Shown one piece after another: positions 20,464-30,744 of a stretch of 64,000 nt of DNA (the first letter of the stretch is position 1; the number at the start of each line of letters is the position of its first letter). Under the pieces are notes generated by a model. The model did not search any database. It was not told the origin of the DNA and was given only the letters and a program-made list of their open reading frames with translations. Location of the stretch: positions 1,302,001-1,366,000 of the forward strand of contig VNWV01000003.1 in NCBI GenBank assembly GCA_009801085.1, given 5' to 3'. Made by a program: the position numbers and the translations under genes. The stretch is from Lasiodiplodia sp. COLG20 (Eukaryota > Ascomycota > Dothideomycetes > Botryosphaeriales > Botryosphaeriaceae).

Positions 20464-23400
20464 GAGCTCGCGGCGATAAGAGCGGCCAAAGCTCGCAAGC
20501 TAATTAGGAATCCGCCGGAGAAAACAGGTGGCTAGGAGAGCGATGGAGGGTGTGGCAGCGCTCGGCAGGGCCAGAATTCGCCGGACAGAGATTTTCTGTG
20601 GAGAGCATGGACACAATGGAGCTGGCAGAGCCCCTGTCGAGGGTCCAAGCTCCTGGTCATCAGCGGCTGCGCCGTCGGTGGAAATTTGGCGTGTGGCGTG
20701 CGATCAGCCGCAGGGACCTTCGCTCCTGCCTGCGACTCCCGGTCGCCTCGCCCACGCCGCGCGGGACACCAGCCCGAGTCGCGACATGATCCGCCGAGCC
20801 ATCCCACGCCCGCGTCGCTGCTATCACCGCCGCCGTCTGCATCGTGGCGGGTCCGACGCACCTGAAGCACGCCCCATCCCAGCCCGCGAGAAAAAAGCTT
20901 CCAAGGCAGAGATGCGCCGCGGTGGAGTCGAGCTCCACTCTCTCCGCTTTTGGCCCGCCGGAGATCCATCGCCGCGCACATCCCGAGCAAAGCGCCTCCA
21001 ACGCTCTGCTGCACGTAGCTCACCACCTGCGCTCTCCAGCAGCTGCCGCCCGCTCCCGCACCTCGCCACTCCTGGTCGCCCACGCGCCGCCGCGGAGCCG
21101 CTTGACCTCGTGGCCTCGTGCGCCGCACCGACCCAACCGGAAGCCCGGAGTTATTACGAATCTGCAGCGCGCCCGGCGCCATTCGTCAGCAGCAGCCAGG
21201 CAGCGACCGAAACCGGCACATCGCAATAGCGCTGCCGTGCAGAGGAAGCAGGGCATGGATCTCGCGCGCAGGAGTGATCTGCAGGCCAAGATTCCAGAAG
21301 GAATTCCTTCCGCCTGGGCGGGGCCCAGAAATAAAACTGGCCGGCCGAGGATCGGTGCCGAATCAGCGCCCTCCAGCGCTGCAGCGCGTGGCGTCCGGCT
21401 ATGCATCGCCTGCCTCCGTTCTGACCGCCGTTGTCGCTCCACTTGCAGCTGCTGCTCATCACGGACCCTGATCGTAGCCGCATCCAGGCACTGTTGACGT
21501 GATCGACATGTCGCCTCGAGCACGCCGCCGGCGATGACTTGTTGCAAACTGACAACTTGCCGTTTCGGCTGCGACAGACGGCAGGTTTTCACCGCACCTT
21601 TTCCGCGAGGCAGGCGAAGCGAAAGTCCGACAGGTTGCCTTGTCGGCGCGACCTGCCGTTGACAGCTGGTGCTCGTGCGATACGACATCTTGCCACCTCC
21701 CCAACTTCCCCCAGCTTACGAGCTCCGCGTTTGCTCCGCCTCGCTTCCCCGTCTGCCTCGTCAGCGCCGTCATCTGACCCCTGGCAACGTGTTCATCACC
21801 CGACGATGACCAGAGAATTGTGTCGTGGTTCGAAAATTCCAGAGAGCTGGGCCTGGACATAGCTCCCATAGGGCGTTGCTGGTCACAGCTTTCGGGAGCT
21901 TGCATCCCGCGGGGCGCCGTCATCTCCACATAATTTGGTTCACCCCGGAGTCGGCTATCGTGAGCTTCCGTTTTGGGACAACCCGGCGGGCTAGAACGCG
22001 TCGCAGGAGATCATAGCTCCACCGGGAAGCCTTGCCGCCCGCCGGCTAATCTGCCCCAGATTTCGAAGCTTCCATGCGGAAATCGCCTCGCCGAAGCTCA
22101 AATTCTCACCACCAGCGTCCTCTTTGCGCAGATTCTGCCCCAGAGAATCGCCCAAGGCCAGGAGAACACTCGAAAACACCATTTTCCGCACATATCCAGC
22201 CCGCTTGTTGCGTGCAATTTGCTCGCTTTCGCGCCCGACGCCTCGTTGGGCCCTGTTCCACTCATTTCCGCACCTTTCTCCGCCGGCCCCGTTGCTCGCT
22301 ATGCCGCTGCCAATGGTCGTCAGTGCCAGCAAGGTCCAGACCGGGCCGTGAGCTCGCAATCATGCTTCTGCCTCAAAACCGTCTTATCGAATCTGCGACG
22401 TGATAACCTCTGACGCGTCGTCATGCAGACCCATTCTGTTGGGTCCACGGTCGACTCAACACCATACCGCTGCCACAATGCACAACGGCGTTCTGAATGC
22501 TTCTATTGCTGATTAGCAGGTGCGCATGCGCCAGAATCTTCCAAAGCCACACTCGAAGCCCGCAGCTCGCCTTAGCCTGCGAACGACTACGACCAACGAT
22601 TCCAGGTCTCCGGAAAGCCTTGTTTTGATTCCCATGACACACCGCCGGCGTGTAAGCTTATTTTCTTTTTCACCTTTTCGCTTTCGTTCTGTTGAACTGT
22701 CGACTGGAATCCTCCCGACGAGAGGCTACTGGACCACGTATGGCAAGATCCGCCGGACCCAAAGCCGAAGGGGAAACCTTGGTCACACGATCAACAGAAA
22801 AACCCCAGCAGAGCAATGGACCGACCCAGCAATGCGGCGACACCCACTGCGATGCCCCATAGGCATCGTCCAGACCACAGCCATGGCATCCACACGTGGT
22901 TTCTATTTCCGTGTAGTTCGATGGTTCCTTATTCCCTTTGCGTCGACTCCACAGCTACCTGTCGTTTTCGCATCCTGCCAACGCTCTGTAAACCGTGCTT
23001 TGCCAAGATGAGCTACCACGTACACAGCCGTTTTTTGCTCCTCTTGGGAACGCCGATCCAAAGCATGAATGCGCCTCCGATCATCCCTCCCAACAATTTC
23101 CGAACGAAAAACGAAGCCTTGATCACAAGACCTGCGCTTGAGCCAGCAAGCAGAGTTTCCCGGTTGCGAGTGGGCGAAGGGGATGGAAGGGTTTGTCAGT
23201 CGCATCGCGAGCACAGGCATCCGGTTCATCTCGGCTATTGGCGTTGGGCCGACTTGTTGGCCGGGCTGAATATGCGGCACGCATAGGCCATGGCATGTGA
23301 ATAATGCGGTAAGGGGAAGCCGTCTCCGCGGCTTTCGTCGGCCGAAGGAGTTGCGGAGGTAGGTGGGCGAGTGAGGAGAAACCTTGGAGAGCAGCACGAT

Positions 23401-23606
23401 GGTCTGGAGACAGTGGGGCTGCGGCGCATGGGGTAGTCACAGAGAGACCGTCTGTGCCGCCGCGCTTGACGAAGGCGCTCACGAAGTGCGCGCGGTCAGT
23501 CGACATGTCGTCAGATTTTCCTCGGGAAGTATTCGGCCGCAAGCGTCGATGGGGGTGACGTTGACATTTGCACTAATAGCACCGTTCAATACGAGGTTGG
23601 TTTGCT
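20464..23606. other. Gene-poor stretch, no gene supported
   Basis: About 3.1 kb, GC-rich in its first half, with overlapping Arg/Ala/Pro/Ser-rich ORFs on both strands (for example 20528-21229 and 21020-21688). These mirror each other in antisense and show no domain pattern, so they are treated as chance ORFs. Confidence 0.45.
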
Positions 23607-23725
23607 TAGTACTGCAACAAATCGAGATAGTCGGAGCTCTCATCCGGATGCTTTGTTGCCAAATATGTCATGCGACCACGTCCCAATGGAAGCTTCAACT
23701 ACCCATCTGCAGTGTTGCAATACTA
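23607..23725. mobile_element. MITE-like hairpin element, degenerate copy 1
   Basis: Inverted repeat with ends TAGTACTGCAACA and TGTTGCAATACTA. Inner arms carry AGCTCTCATCCGGATG and AAGCTTCAACTACCCAT, matching the arms of the copies at 26183 and 30409. The arms have many mismatches, so it is an old copy. Confidence 0.55.
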
Positions 23726-23918
23726 AACGGACCGACAGAGCTCGACTTCAGCAACGAAATACCTGGTACAAATGAAGCATGCCGACTAATTTCTCCAACC
23801 ACGCAGTGATGCGCCCAGTATGGTATCGGTCCTACCCTATCCTAATGTTACCCTATGTCCTATCATTCCCATCTCAGCAAGGACGAATAGATAAAAATCA
23901 CGAGTGCCCCAATCTATT

Positions 23919-25827
23919 TCACACTTGGCGCCGCGTAGGCGGGAGTCTCATCCGGCCGGTGCCCAACCTCCAGGCCCACACTCCCACGAACAGCAAGACA
24001 TCGAAGAAACTGAACACGAGCGAACCGCCGAAGACGACGGAATGATAGGTCCAGGCGTCGTCGGGCGTGATGCCCGCCTTGCTAACTGCGATGGCCCAGG
24101 GCAGTACCCACAGAATGTTCGAGGCTAGCGACTGATAGAGGTACCACAGCGGCCGCGTCGCGAGCAGGACGGCAGCGAGTTGTGTACTGAGGGCGTAGAA
24201 GATGTAGGTCCAATCAATTGTCTGTGACGAGCCGAGACGAGGTGTAAATGTAAGCTCATTGGCTCGGGTCGATTGGTGGGTAGGCAAGGGATAGTCACTT
24301 ACTCTCCACATCTTCTCCGTGATGCGGGATACCGTGTCCGTACCGGACAGATAGCGCGCGAAGCTGCGGGCGCCCCAGCGGGCGAGGAAGATGCACAGCG
24401 GCACTTCGAAGAGCAGCGCTAGCAGACAAGACAACAGCGCTGGACGTACCATTCCTAAAAGAGTATTTCCGATCAGCATCATCAGACAACCAAAAGAAAA
24501 GCATAGAAAGAAGCCCCTCCAAGGAAACAAATCGAAAGATGTATTGGGGACGGGGTTGGCTCCCACTCACGGCGCAACTCCTGCCTCGAGGCCTTCGGCT
24601 TCCACGTTTGCGTCGTCCCTCCTCCTTCCCTCCTCTCCACGCTCGCCCTCCACGATCCCCACGCATGCCCCACAAACGCAAGCGTTGTCGCCTCGAGCGC
24701 TTGCACGGGCACCATGACCAGCCCCCAGCGGATCGTGTTGAAGACGCCCCAGGCGGTCGCGTAGTCGGTGCCCATGGCCACGATGCCGGATACCAGCCAC
24801 AGGTAGAGCGCATTACGGAGCGCCGACTCGACGAAAGTCAGCGAGCCCGCCGGCAACAACAGCTTCAACGCTGCGAACGAGAAATAGGATGGCCGCCGGG
24901 CTCTGTCATCACCGTCACCATCGCCGCCGCCGCCAGCTCTCCCCCTCCCCTCTTTCCCCCACCTCCTCAGCGCACTCCAGACGAAATACGCCAACCCCGC
25001 TCCCGCAGCAACCAGATCGCACGCCAGCCGGACGGCCGCCTGCGTGTTGACGCTGGGCCGATGCTTGCCGACGTGGAAGCGCGACACGAGCAGCAAGTCG
25101 AGCGCGATATTAACCGCAAACTTCACACTACTAACCAGCAGCGGCACATCGGGCCGGTCCAGCGCGCGCGTGCTCGTCGCGACGGCCGTCTCCACCGCCG
25201 CCGCCAGCGCCGCGAACGCGCTCAGCCGCACGTACGTCACGCTCGCGGCGCGCGTCGCGCGCGGCACGAAGGCGGCGGTGAAGGCGGGCGCCGCGGCGAG
25301 GATGGCGAGCGAGAGGAGCAGGCCGAGGAGGGATTGGACGGCGATGAGGGTGAAGGAGAGGGTTAGCCGTGTGGAAGGGGTGAGGGCGCCGCTGCGGTTG
25401 CCGATGATGAGCCAGGAGGCGCGGGGGAGGCCTTCGTTGAGGACTTCGGCGATGGTCGTGATGTAGGTGTAGGTGTCGGTCGTGGCGACGAGGGAGGTGT
25501 CGAGGGAGGCGATCCAGAGCTTGGAGAGGGTGGCGTAGAGGGCCGGGAGGATGAAGGAGGTGAGGTTGAAGAGGAGGGCGCCGGGGTAGCTGGGGGGGAG
25601 GGGCGCGGGAGGGTTTGGTAAGTAGGTGGTGGGTTTTGGTGGAGGGGTTGTGGGGGAGTTCGGGGCTTCACTGACTTTTCACGACTCCAGATGTTCTTGG
25701 TTGTTGGTCTTGAAGAATGCGGGTGGTGTTCGGGGGTTGGAGAAGCATTGTTCTGCGTTCGCTCGCCTCCGCTGCCTCCTCCTCCTCCTCCTACCTGGAT
25801 GATGACACTGTTTTTCGGGGAGACCAT
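23919..25827 (-). CDS. MATE-like multidrug efflux family membrane protein
   Basis: Model: complement(23919..24221, 24303..24454, 24571..25589, 25676..25827), 541 aa. Several hydrophobic segments: [99 protein letters not shown] and [21 protein letters not shown]. The order fits the fungal MatE-related family, secondary transporters at the plasma or vacuolar membrane. Intron 24222-24302 (81 nt) is a multiple of three without a stop; if retained it adds a soluble loop. The first exon is low-complexity and the start is the least certain point. A decayed fragment of exon 3 lies at about 26955-27045. Confidence 0.75.
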
Positions 25828-26182
25828 GACTCACGCAGATTGACGCTCGCTTTGAGCAACTGATTAAAGCCCTGTCAAGTGGTTTTGCCGCAAATGTTGA
25901 AGTCTGTGCGGATAGGACAGAGCTTTGGCTGACATGCAGCAGACGAGCGGGGTTGCCGAGCTCATGGGCGCGTTGAGCCATGGCGAGCTCAAATGATTGG
26001 ACAGTCACCATGCTTGCCGATATACTTGCCCTTGATTGTCACAACGCAAAATTCCCCTGCATCTTTGCGTGAGGTGCGCATGCCGAGAGATATTGCAGCT
26101 GAAGCATAGCGCAAAGAATAGCAGGATCCTCAAATTCAGGGTAACTATGCCTCTTTTTTGTCAAAAAAAAAATAAAACAACA
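25828..26182. other. Intergenic, no gene seen
   Basis: Upstream region of the MATE-like gene. Contains A-rich runs near 26163. No gene supported. Confidence 0.4.
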
Positions 26183-26269
26183 AATGCGTAGTTGAAGCTA
26201 TCATCCGGATGTGGACGTAGAATTTTTAATTCAACATTCTCGTCCGGATGATAGTTTCAACTACCCATG
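26183..26269. mobile_element. MITE-like hairpin element, copy 2
   Basis: Near-palindrome of 87 bases with arms GTAGTTGAAGCTATCATCCG and the complementary GATAGTTTCAACTAC, ending CATGGCATG. Flanked by A-rich runs on both sides. Compared with copy 3, arm sites CGTCCGGACG have become CATCCGGATG, i.e. C-to-T changes at CpG on both strands. Confidence 0.75.
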
Positions 26270-26402
26270 GCATGAACGAAAAAAAAAAAAAAAAAGACAG
26301 TAGCCCTTCGAACACAAGGCACCTCTGCTTGATGTCATTATTCCCCCGGTTTTCCCTGAAAAACACGTACACTCTTGTTCACCTATTAGCCACATCCTCC
26401 CA

Positions 26403-26612
26403 TTAGTACTGGATAAGCTGCTCGCCGGTAGAGCTTTGCTCGCGTCGCTTCTCGTCGTCTTCGCTATGTTTCGCCTTGATTTCTTCCAACAGGGCTTGTA
26501 CCACTTGGAGAGTGTCTGTTTGGCGCTTTGTTTCTTCTTCGCGAATGTCGTTGCTGCGCTTTAGTTCGTTCGTCGACCAAGTCCTGGAGCGTGTTGTGAA
26601 ACATAATTGCAT
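26403..26612 (-). CDS. Possible small coiled-coil-like ORF, 69 aa, or gene remnant
   Basis: ORF from the ATG at 26612. The C-terminal half (DIREEETKRQTDTLQVVQAL, EEIKAKHSEDDEKRREQ) is charged and helical, unlike a random ORF. There are no upstream exons I can join. The surroundings hold other decayed fragments, so it may be a remnant. Confidence 0.2.
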   Translation of the reverse strand: MQLCFTTRSRTWSTNELKRSNDIREEETKRQTDTLQVVQALLEEIKAKHSEDDEKRREQSSTGEQLIQY

Positions 26613-26954
26613 GTGTCGGTGTGGGTTGTAGGGTGTGTTTCTTCGCTCTGTGTGGATGTGTCGGGTACTGGGAAGAGTGAGTTATTGGCGGTCCGCTGCT
26701 GACCAAGGGTATCCACAACGACCATCTTCATGAGGAAGCCACAACCCAGGTCCAAGTGGTCGGATTTTGGAGCGGTAGCTACACTGCAGCTTGGTCGCTG
26801 GGGCAGCTGGATTGATCAGGCAAGTACAACCATGCGGAGGACCACCTCAGCCCCCCTCCTGAAGCCACTCCCTCATTCACTTCGATTGTCATTGCTGTGG
26901 TAATGTAGGGTTGATTGCTTTGTGATGTACGTATGGTCGTGGCGTGTCGGGAGG

Positions 26955-27045
26955 AGCTTCTCCACGATGCGGTATACTGCGTCTGTATAGGACAGATATC
27001 GGGCGAAGCTGCGAGAATCTCGACGGTCAAGGAAGAAGAACAATG
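26955..27045 (-). pseudogene. Relic of the MATE-like gene (exon 3 fragment)
   Basis: Plus-strand sequence from about CTTCTCCACGATGCGGTAT to the GGTCAAGGAAGAAG region matches 24312-24400 of the MATE-like gene at roughly three quarters of positions (shared stretches include GGACAGATA and GGGCGAAGCTGCG-type words). No surrounding frame is open over the expected length, so it is a diverged duplicate fragment. Confidence 0.6.
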
Positions 27046-27103
27046 GTGCTATTGCTAAGGGATCATCTATACATAGTAGTAATCCTCAGCTTTATCGATA
27101 ACT

Positions 27104-27181
27104 CAGGGGTCCCACTCGGTGACTTGCAATTCGATATCAAAATGTGATTAAATTGTTTATATTTACCAAATGGGACCCCTG
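27104..27181. repeat. Short inverted repeat at the 3' end of an F-box gene
   Basis: CAGGGGTCCCA at 27104-27114 and its exact reverse complement TGGGACCCCTG at 27171-27181, separated by 56 AT-rich bases. The right arm encodes the last residues (NRGPIW) of the F-box gene and the stop codon lies just inside it. Confidence 0.6.
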
Positions 27182-28302
27182 TTGATATACACATCAAAGA
27201 ATACCGTAATTCGCCACTTTAACGGCAACCACATGTAATACAACGCACGCCGCCAGAGCGGCTCCAATCTTGTGACATCAGCGATCTGTGAGCCCTCAAT
27301 TTGCAGCAGCCAATCAGGACTATGTGGACCATTGGAAAGGTCTAACACACGATGAACACATAGAGATACTTCGTGCGGGTGGGTGTGGCCGGTGTCGTCG
27401 AGAGGCGGCCGCTTCCTATGGATCGAGAAGAGTTGGTTCTTACAGAACCCGCAAGTTCTACATCGTATAAATATTAGTGACCGAAATATTTTTACCTTGA
27501 TATTCATAGCGTCGCGAATATCTGAGTCTGACACATTTGCTAGTAATTCTGGGCTGCTTGTAGACAAATGCGGACAGACACGTCGATCAAGTTTCCTTAG
27601 ACGAGCTCGAAATTCCTCCGAACTTATAGCTTGGTCTGCTTTAAGCTCGAATAGCAGTTGCCTAGAGAAGTATTGGAGATTTTTATCCCAGAGATGCCAG
27701 ATTACAGGATACCCATCAGAATGTATGGGTTTGAGCTTGTGAGTAGGATGCTCGCAGATTTTCCAGTCTTTTGATGGGTCCGTGATCAACGTGACCAGCT
27801 CTTTGTAAGAGTAACTTTTATGCTCGCATAGTCGATACAGTCCCTGCTGGCCTCGGCAAATTCTTGTCTCTGGCGACGCACGCAATTGTTCCTCCGAGAA
27901 TGCCAAGTGGGAGTGCGTTCTCATGCAGCTGGAGCATGCTTTATAAGCCTTGTCCAATTTCCCGATACGCTCGCGTTCGCAGAGAGCCATGAAGCTGTCT
28001 CGATCGAGCAGATCTCGAAATTCGGCTCTCTCTCCAAGATCGATGAGTGCTAAATTTTTCAGAGTGTATAGGGCGAGGATTTCCTTGAATTTTTCAGCGG
28101 AGGCTTGAAACGAGAGTAAAGCGGCGCCATGTTGAAGTTGCTCGGCAATGAGCAGGATCAGCTCAGGAGGCAGCTTGTATAAGTGGCTCCGATCTTGATT
28201 GTGTAGTGTCGCAGCTGCTGACCGACGGCGGGCGATAGCACGATTCCGTCGCTCGATAGGGAAGCGGGCCAAAGATGCCACCCACGACATGACATTGGGC
28301 AT
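27163..28302 (-). CDS. F-box protein (unrelated to the LRR-like family here)
   Basis: Intronless, 379 aa, start at 28302. An F-box is visible at about residues 42-80 (LYKLPPELILLIAEQLQHGA, then LLSFQASAEKFKEI). The middle has a Cys pattern of fungal F-box proteins (CSSCMRTHSHLAFS, then CRGQQGLYRLCEHKSYSY), which may bind zinc. The C-terminal region is Trp-rich (LEPLWRRALYYMWLPLKWRI). It lacks the YLEQLWEL block of the other F-box genes here. Likely a substrate adaptor of an SCF ubiquitin ligase; target unknown. Confidence 0.72.
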   Translation of the reverse strand: MPNVMSWVASLARFPIERRNRAIARRRSAAATLHNQDRSHLYKLPPELILLIAEQLQHGAALLSFQASAEKFKEILALYTLKNLALIDLGERAEFRDLLDRDSFMALCERERIGKLDKAYKACSSCMRTHSHLAFSEEQLRASPETRICRGQQGLYRLCEHKSYSYKELVTLITDPSKDWKICEHPTHKLKPIHSDGYPVIWHLWDKNLQYFSRQLLFELKADQAISSEEFRARLRKLDRRVCPHLSTSSPELLANVSDSDIRDAMNIKVKIFRSLIFIRCRTCGFCKNQLFSIHRKRPPLDDTGHTHPHEVSLCVHRVLDLSNGPHSPDWLLQIEGSQIADVTRLEPLWRRALYYMWLPLKWRITVFFDVYINRGPIW

Positions 28303-28574
28303 TGTGAAAGCGAAATGACCTCTTGAGTGGAACGGAAATAAAGAGAGATTTATTGATAGTGAGGGGCCCGGGCAGTATTTGTGGGGATCCGCGGATCTTC
28401 AAGTCTGGTTGCAACTACTATGGCGCAGGGTCCGTTGGTTCCATGGGAAGTCTGAAGAAACGGTGGGTCTTGTTCCCCGAGGCTACTTAGCAAAACCCAC
28501 ATATTACTACTCTCTTCGATAGCATGGCCGCGCTGGATGAGCACCTCAGCGTTAGCGTGTTAAAAGAAGGTTAT
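28303..28574. other. Upstream region of the F-box gene
   Basis: No gene supported; presumably promoter and leader of the minus-strand F-box gene. Confidence 0.35.
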
Positions 28575-28850
28575 TCAGAGGCAGCAGCAGATGCTGCCGT
28601 TTCCGTCAAAGCCGGCGCCAATCGATATAGGAAGGAAGCAATCGGCGATATTGTATAACAAGCAACATGGTGTCTTCCGGCGAGGCGGAGGTGGTTCCCG
28701 TGATAGATCCGAGCGTAGGTCCAATGGTGGCGGTGGCGCTGGTAATAGGTTGTGATCGGATGCCATGGGTGGTGTTTAACAGCTAGCAAAAATGCTAGCC
28801 AGGAAACCCCGGGGTCTCCTGCCGATGACATCAGTCCCTTCAAAGTGAGC
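28575..28850 (-). pseudogene. Truncated duplicate of the 5' end of the Zn2Cys6 regulator gene
   Basis: On the minus strand, from the ATG at 28766, the frame reads MASDHNLLPAPPPPLDLRSD. This closely matches the start of the regulator at 38917 (MASDRRLLPAQPPPLDPRSD). The match continues through SREPPPPRR and then stops just before the zinc-cluster cysteines. Upstream of the ATG the copies also share ACACCACCCATGG, TGCTAGCTGT-like words and a TGATGTCATC/TGACGTCATC segment, so promoter DNA was duplicated too. The copy lacks the DNA-binding domain and is a relic. Confidence 0.75.
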
Positions 28851-29102
28851 TTTAATCAGAAATAGTTGTACAAATTTCAGATTCAACTAGTGAGCAGGCC
28901 CGTCCTACGCCTGACCAATTCCATAACCCAAGTCTCGCATTATCATCATCGTCCCGTACGTCTAGTCAGATCCTGCCTCTGACTAGAAAGAAACTGTGGA
29001 AAGAAAATTTTCCCCACCAGTCTACCACCCCACCATTACCGATACTACCACCGTTCTTATGACTCTCCGGCTATCCTGTTCGTAGATCTGGCCCTTTGAT
29101 AC

Positions 29103-30100
29103 CTAGGGCGCATCGGTGAACGAAAGCGTCTTTGGCTTCTTGGCTGGGGGCTTCGAGACCCTCTTCGAAGCCGCCTTGGGCACCAGGACCGCCGCCTTGG
29201 ACACCAGGACCGGCACCTCCTCGATGCCCGGGTGTGCAATGTCGTAGCTCAGTCGCAGCCATTGGCCGAACACGACGTCATCGGCCTTGGTGACGGTGTC
29301 GACCGTGTCGTCGTACGCCGTCATCTCACCCAAGGTAACATTGCGGACACGGACCCGGTAGTTGAGTGTGAGGTCCGCCATAACCTTAAAGACATTGAAC
29401 AAGAAGTTCTTCCATGCCTTTAGGATGGCCCTGTCGGCCTCGGTGCTTCCGGCCGGGGGGTCGATGATGGCTGCGAAGTCCACGACGGAAGAGACTGGCT
29501 GCCACATATCCGCGCACAGCCGAGCCGGTGGTCCATCCAGCCAGATCTCCCTCCAGAAAGCCGCACGTTCGTCCTTGCTCAATTCCAGGAGGTTCCGGCC
29601 ATCCGACTTGGCCTTGAGATACTTTTTTTCGACAAAGGGAAGGAGCCAGGAGGTGAGTACGCGCCACTGCCACCGGTACTGGTGATTCTTCTTCTGCATC
29701 TTCTTCACACGCGCCTCCCAACTCCGCGCCTGTAGGTCCTTGAACAAAATGTGGAGGTCAAAGTCTGTAATCTGCTGGCGGGTGAAGTATATCAGCTTCT
29801 CGACGACGGCGATGTTTGGGTCCCGATCGCTCTCTAAGATCGCAAGTAAATGTCAGCTGTGTGTACGCTTCATCGGCAAGGCGCCCACTTACCCGCGGCA
29901 CTCATCTCATCGCCATCTTTGAACCCGTCCAGCAAGCCGGCCTCACCAGCGAAGTACGCGCGGGCTTGGGCACTGGCGCTGGTATACGCAGTGATATCGC
30001 CAGGCTCCTCGTCCATGGACTCTGCGGACCTCTTCGCCGTACGACTAGCTGGCATTCCTGTGCCGTTTAGGGAGCTATCCGAGGGTGGCGTGGTTGACAT
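29103..30100 (-). CDS. Hypothetical fungal protein, 312 aa
   Basis: Model: complement(29103..29833, 29893..30100). The 59-nt intron has GTAAGT/TTAG borders and its removal joins EMSAA to ESDRDPNIAVVEKL. The start at 30100 gives MSTTPPSDSSLNGTG. The N-terminal 60 residues look disordered; the middle is helical and Trp-rich (SWEARVKKMQKKN, WQWRVLTSWLLPFVEKKYLK, AFWREIWLDGPPARLC), and the C-terminus is Lys/Ala/Pro-rich (KAASKRVSKPPAKKPKTLSF), which may be a nuclear localisation signal. No family recognised. A degraded copy of its N-terminal segment lies just upstream at 30300-30385. Confidence 0.6.
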
Positions 30101-30292
30101 GATGTACGTCTGTGGTTGTTGACGTCGAAGTGCAGAGCTGCGGTGGTGGAGGGGCTTATGTAGAAGAAGAGTCCTCTGGATGAAGAGTCTTAGCATGTGG
30201 TATAGGCGTCACGAGGACTGGTGGTGATTTTGAAGCTGAATTTGGAAGGCATGGTGTACCTACTCCTATTGTCTATCCTCTGTCACCTGGCG

Positions 30293-30385
30293 CATCAGGA
30301 TCTTCCTCGTCCAAAACTGTCAGCGCGCCAGTGATGTCACCTGGCTTTCCGTCCGTCAATTCTGCCGACCTTTCTGCTGCCCGGT
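30293..30385 (-). pseudogene. Relic duplicate of the N-terminal segment of the 29103-30100 gene
   Basis: On the minus strand the frame reads RAAERSAELTDGKPGDITGA, closely matching TAKRSAESMDEEPGDITAYT of the neighbouring intact gene. It then runs acidic (DEEDPDAP) to a stop near 30290. No start or C-terminal part remains. Confidence 0.6.
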
Positions 30386-30408
30386 AGCGTGTTTGGCATA
30401 ATAAAAGG

Positions 30409-30495
30409 CATGGGTAGCTGAAGCTATCGTCCGGACGTGTATGTAGAATTAATAATTATACATTTACGTCCGGACGATAGCTTCAACTACCCATG
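30409..30495. mobile_element. MITE-like hairpin element, copy 3 (best preserved)
   Basis: 87 bases, nearly a perfect hairpin: left arm starts CATGGGTAGCTGAAGCTATC and continues GTCCGGACGT. The right arm is its complement with one mismatch in the first 32 positions, and the AT-rich centre is also largely self-complementary. Same family as the copies at 23607 and 26183. Confidence 0.8.
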
Positions 30496-30744
30496 GCATG
30501 GAAAAATAAATTCACGCTAGCCGTCAGCTGCAATATCGGTGTGACAAAAGCTTGTAGCACAGGCGTTGACTCAGCTTTCGAAAGTGGTTAGTGCGATGTG
30601 GCTGAGGCATTCTCAAGGCAACAGCCACTCCAGCCCCTCCCCAAGCTGACGAGCCTCAAAAGGCAGCCCGTTCCCACGTTCGGGGTCTTTCTTGACTCAA
30701 CTCGTAGTTCCTATTTATTGATCGCATTTCTGAGCGAAAGGCAA

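Noticed and set aside
20528..21688. Long Arg/Pro/Ala-rich ORFs on both strands
   Set aside because: They overlap in antisense, have biased GC-driven composition, no domain pattern and no consistent splice structure.
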